Positions 46,192 to 58,097 of a stretch of 64,000 nt of DNA are shown here, in pieces. The stretch lies in the NCBI RefSeq assembly GCF_000264905.1, contig NW_006763134.1, positions 1,755,626-1,819,625 of the forward strand, read 5' to 3'. Each line of letters opens with the position of its first letter. Within the stretch, counting starts at the first letter, position 1. The DNA is from Stereum hirsutum FP-91666 SS1. Lineage: Eukaryota; Basidiomycota; Agaricomycetes; Russulales; Stereaceae. The position numbers and the translations under genes were made by a program. Under the pieces are notes generated by a model. That model was not told where the DNA came from. It did no database searches and worked only from the letters and a program-made list of their open reading frames with translations.

Positions 46192-46695
46192 CCACGGACA
46201 GGATGGAACGTGGAACCGAGTACGCGAAAAAGGCAGGAGAGGATCCTCATGTTGTCCGCGCAAGAATAGATGCGGTGCAAGGCTATGCCATTGGCGCGAC
46301 CCATATACAGGCGTATATGCAGAAAAGCGAACACAGTAGATGCGTCAATACTGTTGCAATACTGTAGGACAAGGCGTCGAGGGGAAAAAAAAGCTGAGGG
46401 TCTGTTGTCGTTTAGTTTCATGTTCGAGAAGTTGTTCAAAAAAAAATTGGGGTTACATAATAGTGCCACTCGCAAGAAAGTGGATTTTAGCGCCACCGCC
46501 ATGCTTGATATGCGCCACATTGATGTCCACACATTGCAACAGATTGCAACAGATTGCAACGATCTCCAACGGCAACAGCTTGGACACTCTGTAAAATGCC
46601 ACTGGGAGATATACATAGTATATTACAAGAATAAAACGCTTTATGTGCGAGAGCAACGTAGATCGATGTGGAAGTCATTGACGAATACAAAATAT
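46192..46695. other. intergenic, copy B / copy C
   Basis: 504 bp with two short poly-A runs (about 46385 and 46440) and a decamer repeat ATTGCAACAG at 46533-46560. No gene recognised. Confidence 0.45.
46533..46563. repeat. decamer direct repeat, three units
   Basis: ATTGCAACAG occurs in two complete units and a third ending in G instead of AG. It lies upstream of copy B and downstream of copy C. Confidence 0.7.
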
Positions 46696-49600
46696 TCAAA
46701 CTTCCGTGGCGTTATTGCTACTACCCGCAGCTGTACCGTTAGGCACGGCAGTCACATGAGAGTTCTGAGGCCCTAAAGTAGCTCTTAAGAATAAGGAGAG
46801 GCTCGCAAATGAAGTCGGCCATAGCTTTCGGAACCTCCTCTGTCCAGAACCATCTTCTACACGGAACCTCTCCACAACACCGGAGAGCCATGTGAATACG
46901 GCAATGTTCGTACTCTTTACCAGACACAAGAGTATGGCGACCAGAACGATAAAGAACGATAGGCCAACAAAGACGCGTGTGGGGAGATTGCTACCGTTGA
47001 AGCAGACAATGAGAAAGGCCACGACAAACGTGAGCATCCTAGGAAATGGAGCTTGAGTTAGTGGTGAGTTTGATGGTCGTTGAGAGATAACAGGCTTACG
47101 ACCACATCAGCAATGCATACGGAAGACTGTAGATTATGGCGAGCGGTTCTAGCCCGTACTTCCCTGACATCATGGCATCTAGATACTGGGTCTATACAGA
47201 TGCAATCAAAAATCAGGAAAAAAGTCAACGCGACAAAGATGACAAGACAAGCATACGACGTCTGTGGGAACCTCTCGATTTGCCCTGCTCCGATTTTGTC
47301 GGATGAGTACTACGTTGTAAAGCAAATCAATTGCTGTCAAGATGAAATTTGAAGGAGACGAAGGGCAAAGCACATACGTAAACCGAGCACTATAGAACCT
47401 GCACTCGCCACGATGGATACATAGCTTAAAAATTGTGCTATTCCTGCCTTGGCTGAATCCCCCACGTATCCTATGTCCAGAAACGCCACATTGGCGTTCA
47501 ACAGGACTGTTCCCTGTATGGAAGAACCACAGATGTGATCTGTCAGAGATCTATGGTTCAAAAGGAGTAAATGGATGGTCTCACATAAAGAACGAATTCC
47601 TGCCATTCGTCAAGTAACTTCTTAATGAATGGTTTCCATGTAGGGTTGTTCACGACCTTATCTGTCCACATCTTCTCCAGATCGGTCAAGTGCACCTCTG
47701 GAGCCAAGAAAGAAATGGGAGAGAAGATCGATATCAACATTGTCCTACGGCGACATTCTCGACTATGAACCTGTTTCATGTATGACAGTAAGTCTGATCG
47801 GCGATAGAGATGGACAAACCCACGAACCGAAAGATCGCGGTCCAACCGTGCATCTGGAGGAATAATGTAGTTAAAGCAATACAACGGGGTGTACAAATGG
47901 TGAAGATGGACTTACGTCTTTGCCCGTGAAAATGGAGAAACCTCCAGGAGACTAGTTGGAAGCCTTAGTCAAGGGCTGTAGCGCAGCGCGCATAGGACAC
48001 TCACGGAAATAGGACATTAATCGTGCTGTGATTGAAATCTTGTGAGCTACGTCGCCGTATAACTTGGACGATGCCATTAGTCTCACCAACGGTCCATATA
48101 ATGTGTACATTACGAGAAGGATCGCGCAAGGCTGCGGCAGAGTCAGAAACATCCTCTCTCCCGAAATGAACAAAATGAAGTTTACTGACCGCCTCCTTTC
48201 TTTACGAGACTTATGAATGTTCTCAGGTCCTTCAAGTTGTATGGCGAGGTGCTGCTTGCCGATGTCATAGTATCTAGTGAAATAATCAGTTTGTAAGCGA
48301 AATAATAGGGCTTATATGTTAGTGAAAACTTGGAACTTTTGGCGAAAGCTCATTGGCGGATCGGACAAATCTTCCGCCAACGAGTTCCAAGTAAACTTGA
48401 AAGATATAAGGTCTAATACTCGCAACACACTCACCCGTAGCACATGCAATCAGCATTCCTTGAAGTTCGTCCATGGTACCTTCCGGAAGGGGGTTTCGTC
48501 CTACTGGGTACAATGCCCAATGTGCCCTAGGAAACTGATGAGAAGACAATGGTAATGAGAGACCGATGGTCCACACCAATATTCGCTTTCGATTCCTAGC
48601 TCTGTAGAAAATTCGTATAAGCGTGAATAAAATGACTTGTGAAACAGCAGGGCGCACTCGCGTGAGATGGATTCTTTTTCCCCCAGGTATGAGAAAGAAA
48701 ATGAGGGCTTTCATATGGCTGCAGCCAAAACAAGCCTCTCGATTTGTGATCCACATAATAGTAGTACCTGTGATGTTAGAGATATCGCAGTTCAGTTCTA
48801 ATAACACAACAGGGAAAAAAAGGCGTAAGCATACCATCCCCTTTTTTCATCACCATCATCTCTGATCTCCAGCGCGAGCTCGCAATCATTAGAAGGTAGA
48901 GGTTTTCCGGAAGAGGAAAGATGTCCAAGCAGACAGTCGAGGAACTTCTCAACCTCCTGTCGTTCATCCTTGTCATACAAGTAGTTATCTGTAAATGCAC
49001 GCTATTTGGCACGAAATATCAGTTGAATACTGACGTTCGCGTTGGAGCTCGCACGTACGTGTCGAGGATGATAAAAATACAGCCCTCCCTCTGGGTGCGT
49101 GGCTGGAGTCCACTCGCCACAAGATGCGGCCTCCCATGCCCCTGTATCCGTCTCTATCGAGCTACAAATTGAACCACAGTCAGATATGGTAGCTGTGCAC
49201 TCTAGAAGAAGCGTACTGAGGCCAAGATGTCTTCAATGGTAGTATCAATAGGTTGTCGTCGACATCCGCTGATCTATTCGATAACACATCAGCCCAGACT
49301 GGGGAAGGGATGATAAAACTGAACGTACATCAGATTCACTCTGTCATATCGACTTGTCTCCTCAGGATTGAACGGCTGCGGCCTCCAGTCCTCAGGCACT
49401 TGAAATGAGACACAAGACGCACGTGTTGAACTTGGGTATGGTGTCTCGTTGACACGCGTCGAGTCGGCGCTCAAATCAGGGTCATCTACTCCTCTGGAGG
49501 TTTCTCTCGAAAGAGTCACACCCGAGTGACCAGAATCAGATGGATCGGCAACATTGTAGTCGATACTGTTCAAAGCGAACGAAGATTCCGAGGGGTTTTG

Positions 49601-50347
49601 TATACAAACGCTAACAGGCGATGACTCCGACCTTTGAGGACCGGAAGTGGAGTAAGGCCCAGCGACAGAAGATGCATTCGGTTGTGCTATTGGAGGGGCT
49701 GGTGATTGGGATCTCAATCGTGTGATCGAAGGAGCAGGAGAGGGAGACCTCGATCGTGTGATTGGTGAAATGCCGCCCCCAACCAAGTAATGCGCCGGAG
49801 CCCGAGGCGATATACGGGTCGTTCGGGGACCTCGCCCCGGCCTGTGAATAGCAGATCGAATGGAAAGACGATCGCTGAGGCTCATGTTGTCCTCCGCGTG
49901 CGCCTCTCTGGAAGGACGGGAGTAAAACGATACGTCCTGCTGTGACTGAGTGGTGTAGGGAACATCGAGCATGTATGGGATATGGAGTGTTGGGTGCAGA
50001 ACCGTGGGCGCCGCGGAGTGATCGCTGACCATCGGTCGAGGGTGGGCAGTGTTCTCCACAGGAATGCTGGAGACGTTTGGAGAACTGCTACTCCGTGCTG
50101 AGCGAGGCACGTAGCTGGCGCAGACGATTCCGTCGCCCCGTTCTCCATCGCTATTGTTTGGAGTTGGGGAGCGGACCATTTTAGATGACCCATAAATATG
50201 CGTATTGCCTCGCCCAGGTTTCAAGGGTCCTTTGGGACGTCGGCGCCATAGCTTGAAGAGGAATGCAAGCAGGCCGCGGACGCCAGAGGAAAGTCGATTC
50301 TTCAAGCGGTGAAGATAGAGCAGCAGCCAGGATAGAAGAGCAGCCAT
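46696..50347 (-). CDS. WW-like membrane protein family, copy C
   Basis: Function unknown. The ATG at 50347 (MAALLSWLLLYLHRLKNRLS) was chosen over one 16 codons upstream because it matches the N-termini of B and D. Shared motifs: VCASYVPRSARSSSSPNVSS, TTQSQQDVSFYSRPSREAH, TRISPRAPAHYLVGGG and PEDWRPQPFNPEETSRYDRV. The Arg-Ser-Pro repeats (RSRSPSPAPSITRLRSQSPA) are strongest in this copy. First WW-like module ASCGEWTPATHPEGGLYFYH; second YYYVDHKSRGLFWLQPYESP. Then HWALYPVGRNPLPEGTMDEL, SPYNLKDLRTFISLVKKG, VHLTDLEKMWTDKVV, PTWKPFIKKLLDEWQEFVLY, GTVLLNANVAFLDIGYV and FLSYVSIVASAGSIVLGLR, and the last membrane part LTFVVAFLIVCFNGSNLPTR with FFIVLVAILLCLV. It ends GSSNNATEV at 46696. About twelve introns. 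Confidence 0.78.
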
Positions 50348-50403
50348 TTCAGGAAAGAGGGAAAGAGGGAAAGAGCAGACGCTGCATCGCAGCATTCACT
50401 GCA

Positions 50404-50409
50404 TATATA
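50404..50409 (-). promoter_or_regulatory. TATA box of WW-family copy C
   Basis: TATATA about 57 bases upstream of the start codon at 50347. Confidence 0.4.
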
Positions 50410-51151
50410 CCGTCCACGGTGAGTAAATAACGGAACACGATAGGCAAGAGATACGCCTCATGTTGCTGTGCGCTTAAGCCTGCTCAGGTGCCGCCACAGC
50501 AAGTTGATGCAGCCATTTATAGCACGGAGACGCAGGAAAAGAGTGGTAGATATGAACCAAAGAGGATGTACCAGTATCGCTTGGGATGATGAATCTCATT
50601 GACCAGCGTCTTGTGGTGAGCATTGGGCGAGCACGAAGCTGCCAACGAGTCCGACAGGCTGCTAGGATCCAAGTGCCTCTTTACGGCAGCAAAGAGCATA
50701 AAGAACTATAATCGATTTAGGCCCTAGAGTTTGACGATGGTCCGTTATCCCGGATGCAAGGAATTGTGCGTCCTAAGTGTTACTGTGGTTGTCGAGCAGA
50801 GGAACAGGGAAAACCCCTGCAACGCGTACGCCACACAAATTCTCAACAACAATTCCCACGCTGGTCCGTGCACCTCCCGACACATTCCGCGAGACCTCGC
50901 CTCACTGTACCGGCGCCACATTCGCGACCACAGAAGTCAGGCCAATCCTGGCCAATCCAATTCATCACGGTCGTTAGTATGTACCAGAGATACAGCATCC
51001 AGAACGATAGTAAGTGTCTAATAGGTACAAGTATAATACAGAAAGAAAAGAAAAGGAAAAAAGACACAGTTTAAGTATGGCGTAAATACAATGGTCGCAC
51101 CTGCCAGTGGCACAGGTCCACCCCGCGACTACAACCCTATCGACATCACAA
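50410..51151. other. intergenic, copy C / copy D
   Basis: 742 bp. A minus-strand frame at 50517-50699 (KRHLDPSSLSDSLAASCSPN) is open but unrecognised. Plus-strand frames have no family features. Confidence 0.4.
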
Positions 51152-54100
51152 TCATACAGTAGCGTTATCATTCATGTGCGTGCGCGTAGATATATAACTA
51201 GCCGTATCACTGGCTCTCATCCCCATCCCATTCCCCATGGCCACTTCCTCCGAGTCGACTCCCCGAAAATGAAAACACCTCCTCACCTCCTCCCACAGGA
51301 ATGACCTGTCCCCATCCCTTTCTGCCCACCGCTGCTGGAACACCATCCTATTATTCTTCGTCAACTCTATCCATTTGGACCAAAGCCGCCGGGAACCGGC
51401 GAACCAGGTGTCGGCGGCGATGGAGATGCCGGAGAGGAGACACCAGGTGATGAGGACGATTATGGCGAGGAAGACGGGGCCGACGAGGAGGCGGGTGGTG
51501 AGGTCGGAGCCGTTGAAGCAGAGGGTGAGGAATGCGACGACGAAGAGGAGCATTCTATGAGATGAACGGGTGGAGGCATCAGCGACCATGAACAGGAGCG
51601 AGCAAATAGAGCACTTTGGAGGGTGTACACAGGCAAGAATAGACGAGACTTACGACCACATCAGGAGAGCGTATGGAAGACTATACAATATGGCGAGTGG
51701 TTCCAGACCATACTTCTTTGACTTCATGGCTATCAGATGATTAGCCTAGCGCAAGTGAGAGCATGATAGCGAGAGTTTGTCAGTTGTGATACCACGAGTA
51801 ACGAAAAGTCAAGGGACCCACCGCTTCGGCAGGTACTTCCCGCGATGCCTTGGCGCGATTCTGTCGGATGAGGACTGCAGTACATCAAAACGTCATGGAT
51901 CAGTGTTGTAATTCCAAGGAAGAGGATGATAGAAGGCTTACGCAGGCCAAGGACTATAGTTCCGACACTCGCAATGATGGACAAGTAACTGAGTATCTGT
52001 GAGACCCCGGCTTGAGCAGTCTCCCCGACATACGGAATCTCCAGAAACGCGACATTAGCGTTCAACAGCACGGTCCCCTTTGGAATGTGAATCACGCGTG
52101 AGTGAGCACCGAAGACGAAGGAAGGCGGGCCAAACAAAACATACGAAAAGGACGAACTCCTGCCACTCAGCAAGCAACTTGTCGATGAATGGCTTCCATG
52201 TCGTGTTGTTCAAGACCTCGTCCGTCCAGATTTTCTCCACCTCCGTCAGATGGACCTCAGGGGCGAAGAAAAATACGGGGGAGAATATGGAAATGAGAAG
52301 CGTCCTGGGCCGTGGTTCCATTCGATGAACTGATTGTTCTCGGTCCAGCCTGGCTCCTGTAAGAGCGGAGAATATCCATCAATCGAGTGATCGAAAACGG
52401 ACGTTACAAGAGATGATAATCGTACCTCGCTGTCCATGGAAATGACACCATCGCCAATACACTGTTGTCCTGTCAATACGCTAGAGATATTCAAAAAAAA
52501 ACAAATAACACATACCCATGAAAGACATCAGTCGTGCTGTGGATGATTGAAGAAGTCAGCAGACAGCATCTTAAAAGTCGGCTTTAACATGGACAGAAAC
52601 GAACGTACCTATCGTCCACGCCAAATAAGGATTATGTTTCGGATCCGGTAAAGCTGCATTTACGTTCATAAGTAAGTAAGCAACACGAGTCTGACCGTCG
52701 AGATACTCAAACTGGTGACCTACATTGAGCCTTTTTGATGAAACTCGTGAAGGTCTTCACGTCAGCGACGGTATAAGGGCAAGTGCTCGCGGTAGAAGTG
52801 ATGAAATCTGAAACCAGGTGGGTTGGACGAACTGAGCGCAACGATATCGTAATACGAGGAGACTCACCGACGCCACACGTTATAAGCAGGCCCTGGAGAT
52901 CGTCCGAGACTTCTACAGGAAAATCGCGGTCTCCTTTGGGAAAGTAAGCCCAATGGACCCTGTGATCGGCATCATGGTGAGTTTTGGCAATATATATATA
53001 TATATATATATATATAGGCTATGGCTGCAAGCAAAGAATAAAATATTACCAGTATTGGGACTCGAGTAGCATTTCTAATCCAAGACCAAGCAGAATAACT
53101 ATGAGGAAGACTGCACAGCAAGGGCTGGTGAAGACTTACTTAGGTGCGACGGATTATGTTTGATTTTATTATCGTCGACGAAGTCCGGATCGGCATACGT
53201 CTGCAACCAGAAGACGCATCGCTGTTCGTGGTCGATATAATAGTAGAACCTGTCAAGGTATCAGTCATCATCACCATCACTATCATCGACGGCGCCTAAG
53301 ACTGCAGAAACCAACTTACCAGTCCTTCGTGCCGTCATCACAATCCCGTACCTCAAGTACGAGCTCCCAATTGTTCGTAGGTAAAGGTTTGCGCAAGGCT
53401 AAGAGCAGATCGTCCAAGTATGCCGCGAAAAGTTCTGTTTCCGCGCGAATCGTGTCGTTGTATAGATACATGTCGGTATAGATGTGCTTGAAAGGCAGAC
53501 ATACTCTGTCGGAATCTTCTCCACGCGCCAAGAGAGTCAAACAAAAGCGGGACAGACCTTGTCGGGGTGATAGAAGTACAAGTTGCCTTCGGGGTGCAGC
53601 ATTGGAGTCCAGTCCCCAGAAGATGCGGGTATCCAATTTCCGTGCTCGTCTTCCTTGCAGCTATGAAGTTTGTGAGGACATCCCCGTTTGACGTACATAC
53701 AGAAAAGCACATACTGTGGCCAAGATGTCTTCAGGGCTGGAAAAACCGTCTCCACGTCTTGAAACTGGGGTCTGCAGCACGCGTCAGGTATAGTCCATTA
53801 CATCTAAGACAAACATCACACTCACACTATGAAGATCCTGTCATATCGTTGTGTCCTTTCGGGACTTAGGTGGTTGAGCCGTCTCCCCTCTGGTAAGGGT
53901 ATAGAAGCCTGCGACCCGTCATCCACGGTCACTGATTCATTAGAAGGTTCGACAGCACCATTCGCACCATTCGCGCCAAGTTCAACTCTCGAAGACCTAG
54001 GCGAGTGCGGTACCGATCCAGGATGTAACGACGAGAACGCGAGCGACTCGTTGTTTAAAGCTAAAGACGATTCCGAAGGGCTCACTACGCTCAAGTTGAC

Positions 54101-54838
54101 ACTAGACGACGACCGGGTTCCTAGGGTTCCAGAACGAACAGGAGGAGTCGAGATAGGTGTGGCAATGCTGGGACCATTGGTTTGAACCGGGGAGGGAGCT
54201 CGGGAACGGTTTCGAGACGGGGATCGTGACGCCTGCGACAGCCCTCCACCGAAGTACCTCGAAGGTGCTCGAGACGATACTCGCGTAGCCGAGCCCGTAA
54301 CGACATTAATGGACCCGATGTGGCTGGCGACTGACTGACGGTGGCTACTTGTGCTCGCGCTGTCCTCGGTGTTGGCCTCATGTGTGGGGCGTGAATGAAG
54401 GGGGATGTCCTGACATGATCGAGTATGGAATGGAGCATGGGTTGGGTATGGGCTTAGGGATTCGTGGTTTGGTACTGCGACAGAGTTGGGACGAGTGAAC
54501 CATGTGGAAGGTCGAGGAGGGTTGGGGCTCTCTGGGATGGCGGCAAGGTTTGGAACGCTCCCCGCATACGCGGAACGGGGCACGGCGCTCGCAGCGATGG
54601 AAACGTCGGGTTCGGGTTTGGTCAGAACGATGCGCTCGGGTGATGGAGAGGAGGTGTCCTTCGGTATTATTGAATCCTGTGTGCCACCCCGACCCTTTGC
54701 CGCCTTCAACAATCCGCGCGAACACCGCGACTGGCGAAGGAGCCAAGAGAAGAACTTGAGGATGCCATGAATATTACGGGAGAATTTGACCCTCAGACGC
54801 TGCAGAATGGACTGCAGCCAGACAAGAAAAGAGGACAT
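51152..54838 (-). CDS. WW-like membrane protein family, copy D
   Basis: Function unknown. The start at 54838 gives MSSFLVWLQSILQRLRVKFS with FFSWLLRQSRCSRG, aligned with B and C. Shared disordered motifs: AVPRSAYAGSVPNLAAIPES, TRSCQDIPLHSRPTHEA, TRVSSRAPSRYFGGG and PEGRRLNHLSPERTQRYDRI. First WW-like module ASSGDWTPMLHPEGNLYFYH; second FYYYIDHEQRCVFWLQTY. Then VHWAYFPKGDRDFPVEVSDD, CPYTVADVKTFTSFIKKA, VHLTEVEKIWTDEVLNNTTW, KPFIDKLLAEWQEFVLF, GTVLLNANVAFLEIPYV and ILSYLSIIASVGTIVLGLR, and LLFVVAFLTLCFNGSDLTTR with LAIIVLITWCLLSGISIA. It ends RTHMNDNATV at 51152. About twelve introns, one holding an (AT)n run at 52987-53016. The final soluble tail, about 70 residues, is the least conserved part between copies. 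Confidence 0.78.
52987..53016. repeat. (AT)n microsatellite
   Basis: About 15 AT units in an intron of copy D. Confidence 0.85.
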
Positions 54839-55699
54839 GTACAGGAAGAGGAAGAGAAGGGGTATGTGGCACGGCCTTCCAGCTCCCAGTTATAGTCGAG
54901 GCATGATGAGGAAATGCGCAATGAGCCATGAGAAAACTGGCCTCGTGTATCGAGTAAGCGCTAAACTTGAGATGCTGTTCCTTATCATTTTAGATAATCG
55001 CGTGCCAAGCCGTGGCTAGTTTGAATGCCTTGACACCAATATCAGTTCTAAGGAGGCCAATGGTACAGGATGAGATGTTGGAGTCGCAAGGAATAAATGG
55101 CGACGTGAAGGTGCAGGAATAGGTGTCAAAAGAATTGTTGCGAGCAACGGGCGGGACCTTTTCCAACAGGGGGCTTACATAAGGCAAGATTGCACCGCTA
55201 TCTACATAGCTGAAGACCTCTGAAGACGTTTGGATGTTCTGCTCAGAGCGGAACAGCCTTCGTAGTACAGCGACTACCGTACTTGGGTCGAATTTTAGAA
55301 CTAGGATGAGAGCTCGAGTCTAAAGTTATAAATCGTGGCCACCAAACAGAACAGATCTTTGAAGGCGATACTACTAACGCCACAGATTCAGCGCCACATA
55401 GCCATTCAATGATTGTAATTTACAGTAGTAGCATCACACATCCATGGACAGATGTTTGCCTATATATGCTAAGATGTAGTGACAGCTTCCATGCTTCGCT
55501 TTTATCGAAGAGGAAAAGGGGTGCAAATATATTTGTTGAGACCCAAATGTGGCCGACTTTTATGTAGCACAGTTAGTAATGAGACCGGATCGCGTACGAG
55601 AATAATCACAGGGAGCGGTTTGTATGTAGAGATCAATATACATGCTGTATGTGTCGGGATTTTGGGTCTCAAAGTGATGTAGGTCCTGAGGATCGTCGT

Positions 55700-56060
55700 A
55701 GAATGAAGTCTATCCTGTGAATGCGCCTGGAACAGTGTGTACCTACGGCGACTCGAAAATACAGCCACAAATATATCTCGGTAGACCTCAACGTCCTCAG
55801 TCCCGCTAATGATGAACATGGAGAGGCCCTCGACGGCAAGCTCGAAGAGTTTGTCAGGGTCTCTGGGACGAGAGAGCACGAAATGGGTAATGCCACAGTC
55901 CAGGCCGCTAGAGGATGTTCATCGCGAGCCAGGACGTCTTGAGGTCGAACGTAACAGTCTCTGGATAAACGAAAATAGAAGCACTGAAAGCGATAGTAGT
56001 ACCTGTGGTGCCGTTGACGTCGAGGAGCAGAACATGCCAGCGAGGAAACCGAGAAAATGA
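55700..56060 (-). pseudogene. possible gene remnant
   Basis: The minus strand reads WHVLLLDVNGTT, then across a possible 45-bp intron ETVTFDLKTSWLAMN, and in a shifted frame LDCGITHFVLSRPRDPDKLF plus ELAVEGLSMFIISGTEDVEV. The pieces are protein-like and ordered, but no start or full frame exists. The GLSMFIISGTEDVEV segment is loosely like the alpha/beta-hydrolase strand that carries the acid residue; this is a weak guess. Confidence 0.3.
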
Positions 56061-56454
56061 ACGCGCAGTCGTGCTTTAACTTGGCTTTAACGCGTCGGGG
56101 ATAGTGTAGCAGCTCCCGAAGTCTGACGTCAAAGTCCAGATGCCCATCTGGTGTAGAAAAGCACGCCCTAAAAGCAGGAGTATGGCGAACTTGCAGGGTG
56201 TAGTAGTAGTATGGGTATAAACTTTAGTGCCATAGGAGGCAGCGAAGCCTCAGTGGCCGGCGATGACAGGGATATCAGAGCTCTGGCCGTCAATATATCT
56301 GGCCTACAGATCAACTCAACGCAGGAGCGCACACTTCTCTGCGGAGATGTAGAACGAGAGCGTTGGTAGCAAGCAACGACAAATTCAAACAGAAGTCGAA
56401 TAATTCTCTCCAACGCGTATCGCGCTCACGTGATGTCAATAAACGCGCTATTAC

Positions 56455-56522
56455 CGCCACATTTCAACTTGGTGTGGCGTGAGCGCACATCGTCGTCGTC
56501 GTCGTCCTCTTCGACGACGACG
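56455..56522. repeat. two adjacent small palindromes
   Basis: CGCCACA (56455-56461) faces TGTGGCG (56473-56479). Twelve bases on, a CGTCGTC repeat (56491-56506) faces GACGACGACGG (56512-56522), able to form a stem of about 10 pairs. Confidence 0.6.
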
Positions 56523-57261
56523 GAGACCTGTGCATTTCGGACGCCACTTTTTGAACTACCTTCGAACTACCTGTCCCACTAGCTCACAGAGTCATCGGCC
56601 GCGGCGATGCCCCATAGAAGGGTCCATTACGATCCATCAGAGGATATCAAGAGGATATTCGCACCGACGTCGTCTTCGTCGGATCTCGTGTGATAGGCGT
56701 TGACTGACTCGATACCAGAGGGGTTTGTTTGCGCACTCTGTTTGGCTTCGGTTGGTATTGTCCTCGTGCTTCGGCATTGTCTGCGGAGGACAGTTAACGC
56801 GCCGCTCTTTTGTGGAGACTCCGCCGAGGCGGGAGTAGGCGCGCGTCGGTGGGAACGACGAGCGGAATCGATGGCAGGTCGGAGGGTTGTTGCACCTTCT
56901 ATCAGGCGCGTATCGGAACAGATAGATGGATATGGACAACAGCGACCGAGCTCCCGCCCTGCTGGGCGCCTGCGCAGCATGCGCCCCCGACGCGGCGGGG
57001 CCTCGTGCTGATTTTACGTGCTGATGCGCCTTGCGCCGTGCTCTGATTGGCCAGATAGCCATCTCCCGCTCCCACAGCGTCCTCAGCTCTGGCGTCGGGC
57101 GTCGTTCAACATGGCTTGTAGCCTTCTGTTTGTACACCCCCGCCCCCGATCCCTTATAATCCCGCCGCCATGCCTCCGTCCAATCTCCATCCCCCTGCTC
57201 CCGACCACCGACCCCCAAGCACCCCGCCGCACTTCAACACTCGTCCTCGCCGTCGCTCACG

Positions 57262-58097
57262 ATGTCCTCCTACCACTCCGCCAAGAACAGCAACTCTCCT
57301 GCCTCCTATGTCTCCAGCCCGGCCTGGAGCCTCAATAGCCTCACCGGCACGACGGGCTCCCAGGCGCCGACCACGCCGGTGATGAGCTCGATTGGGCTCC
57401 CGCCTACCCCGCCCAGCGCGTACGCCGACTCGCTCCACGGCTCTTACAATTACTCTTCGGCACCATGCACGCCTCCCTCCGCCCCGCGCATGCGCTCGGT
57501 GCCCTTGCCCCCGGTGGCGTCTGGCAATTGTGCGTCCTTATTATATCTCTCCTGTCATCTTACGTCGTTCAACCTTCTGATCGTTTACGCCCACTCCTCC
57601 GCTCCATTGCGCCACTCCGACCAGATGGCCTGCCTACCCCTCCTACGAGTCCTCAGAGGCCCGGCGTACCATTGGCCCATCCTTTACTTGTTGCTAGCTC
57701 CCAGCCTCCCATCTACTTCGATCTCAAGCGCCCTCCTACCGAGCTGCGTCTCGCTCCACAGACACTCAACGAACCTGCTTCCCATCCCCCTTCTTCCTAC
57801 ATCACACTTGTCATTCCTGGCTTGATCTGGACCATCGAAATACCCAGCGCTCGTACTGTGACTGTCAACGACATCCTTCGCGCTCTATACGAGAAGCTCC
57901 AACGACCAGCCGACAGGAGAGAATACGACGCGCACTCCCAGCCCGTGCAGCAGATCGCGTCGAGCACGTTCGCTGCGCGGAGGAGGACGTCCGGCGATGG
58001 GCTCAAGAGGATTGATTTCCTTGGCCCGAAGACGAGATTTGCGGGAATGTCGAGGATTCAAGATGGATCCGATCGATGGGTCGTGCATTTCGTTTGA
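57262..58097 (+). CDS. DUF6699 domain protein
   Basis: Function unknown; the family is common in Agaricomycetes. The start at 57262 gives MSSYHSAKNSNSPASYVSSP, a Ser/Pro/Thr-rich N-terminus of about 88 residues with repeated PPTPPS-like motifs. An intron of about 100 bp (about 57530-57624, donor GTGCGTCC, acceptor GACCAG) removes in-frame stops. The domain follows: VPLAHPLLVASSQPPIYFDL, KRPPTELRLAP, the core strand ITLVIPGLIWTIEIPSARTV, TVNDILRALYEKLQRPADRR, then KRIDFLGPKTRFAGMSRIQD and WVVHFV, TGA 58095-58097. Domain order and spacing (HPLL, then DL, then WxIxV, VTVxDxLxAIY, RxDFL and FxGL) are those of DUF6699. About 240 residues; soluble, no targeting signal. Confidence 0.8.

Larger units (their letters stand above)
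54839..57261. other. gene-poor stretch
   Basis: 2.4 kb. One likely gene remnant on the minus strand (55700-56060) and two small palindromes (56455-56479 and 56491-56522) are described separately. 56600-57260 becomes GC-rich and holds the promoter of the DUF6699 gene. Other frames have no support. Confidence 0.4.

Noticed and set aside
46533..46563. Possible CRISPR-like repeat
   Set aside because: Adjacent decamers without spacers, in a eukaryotic genome.
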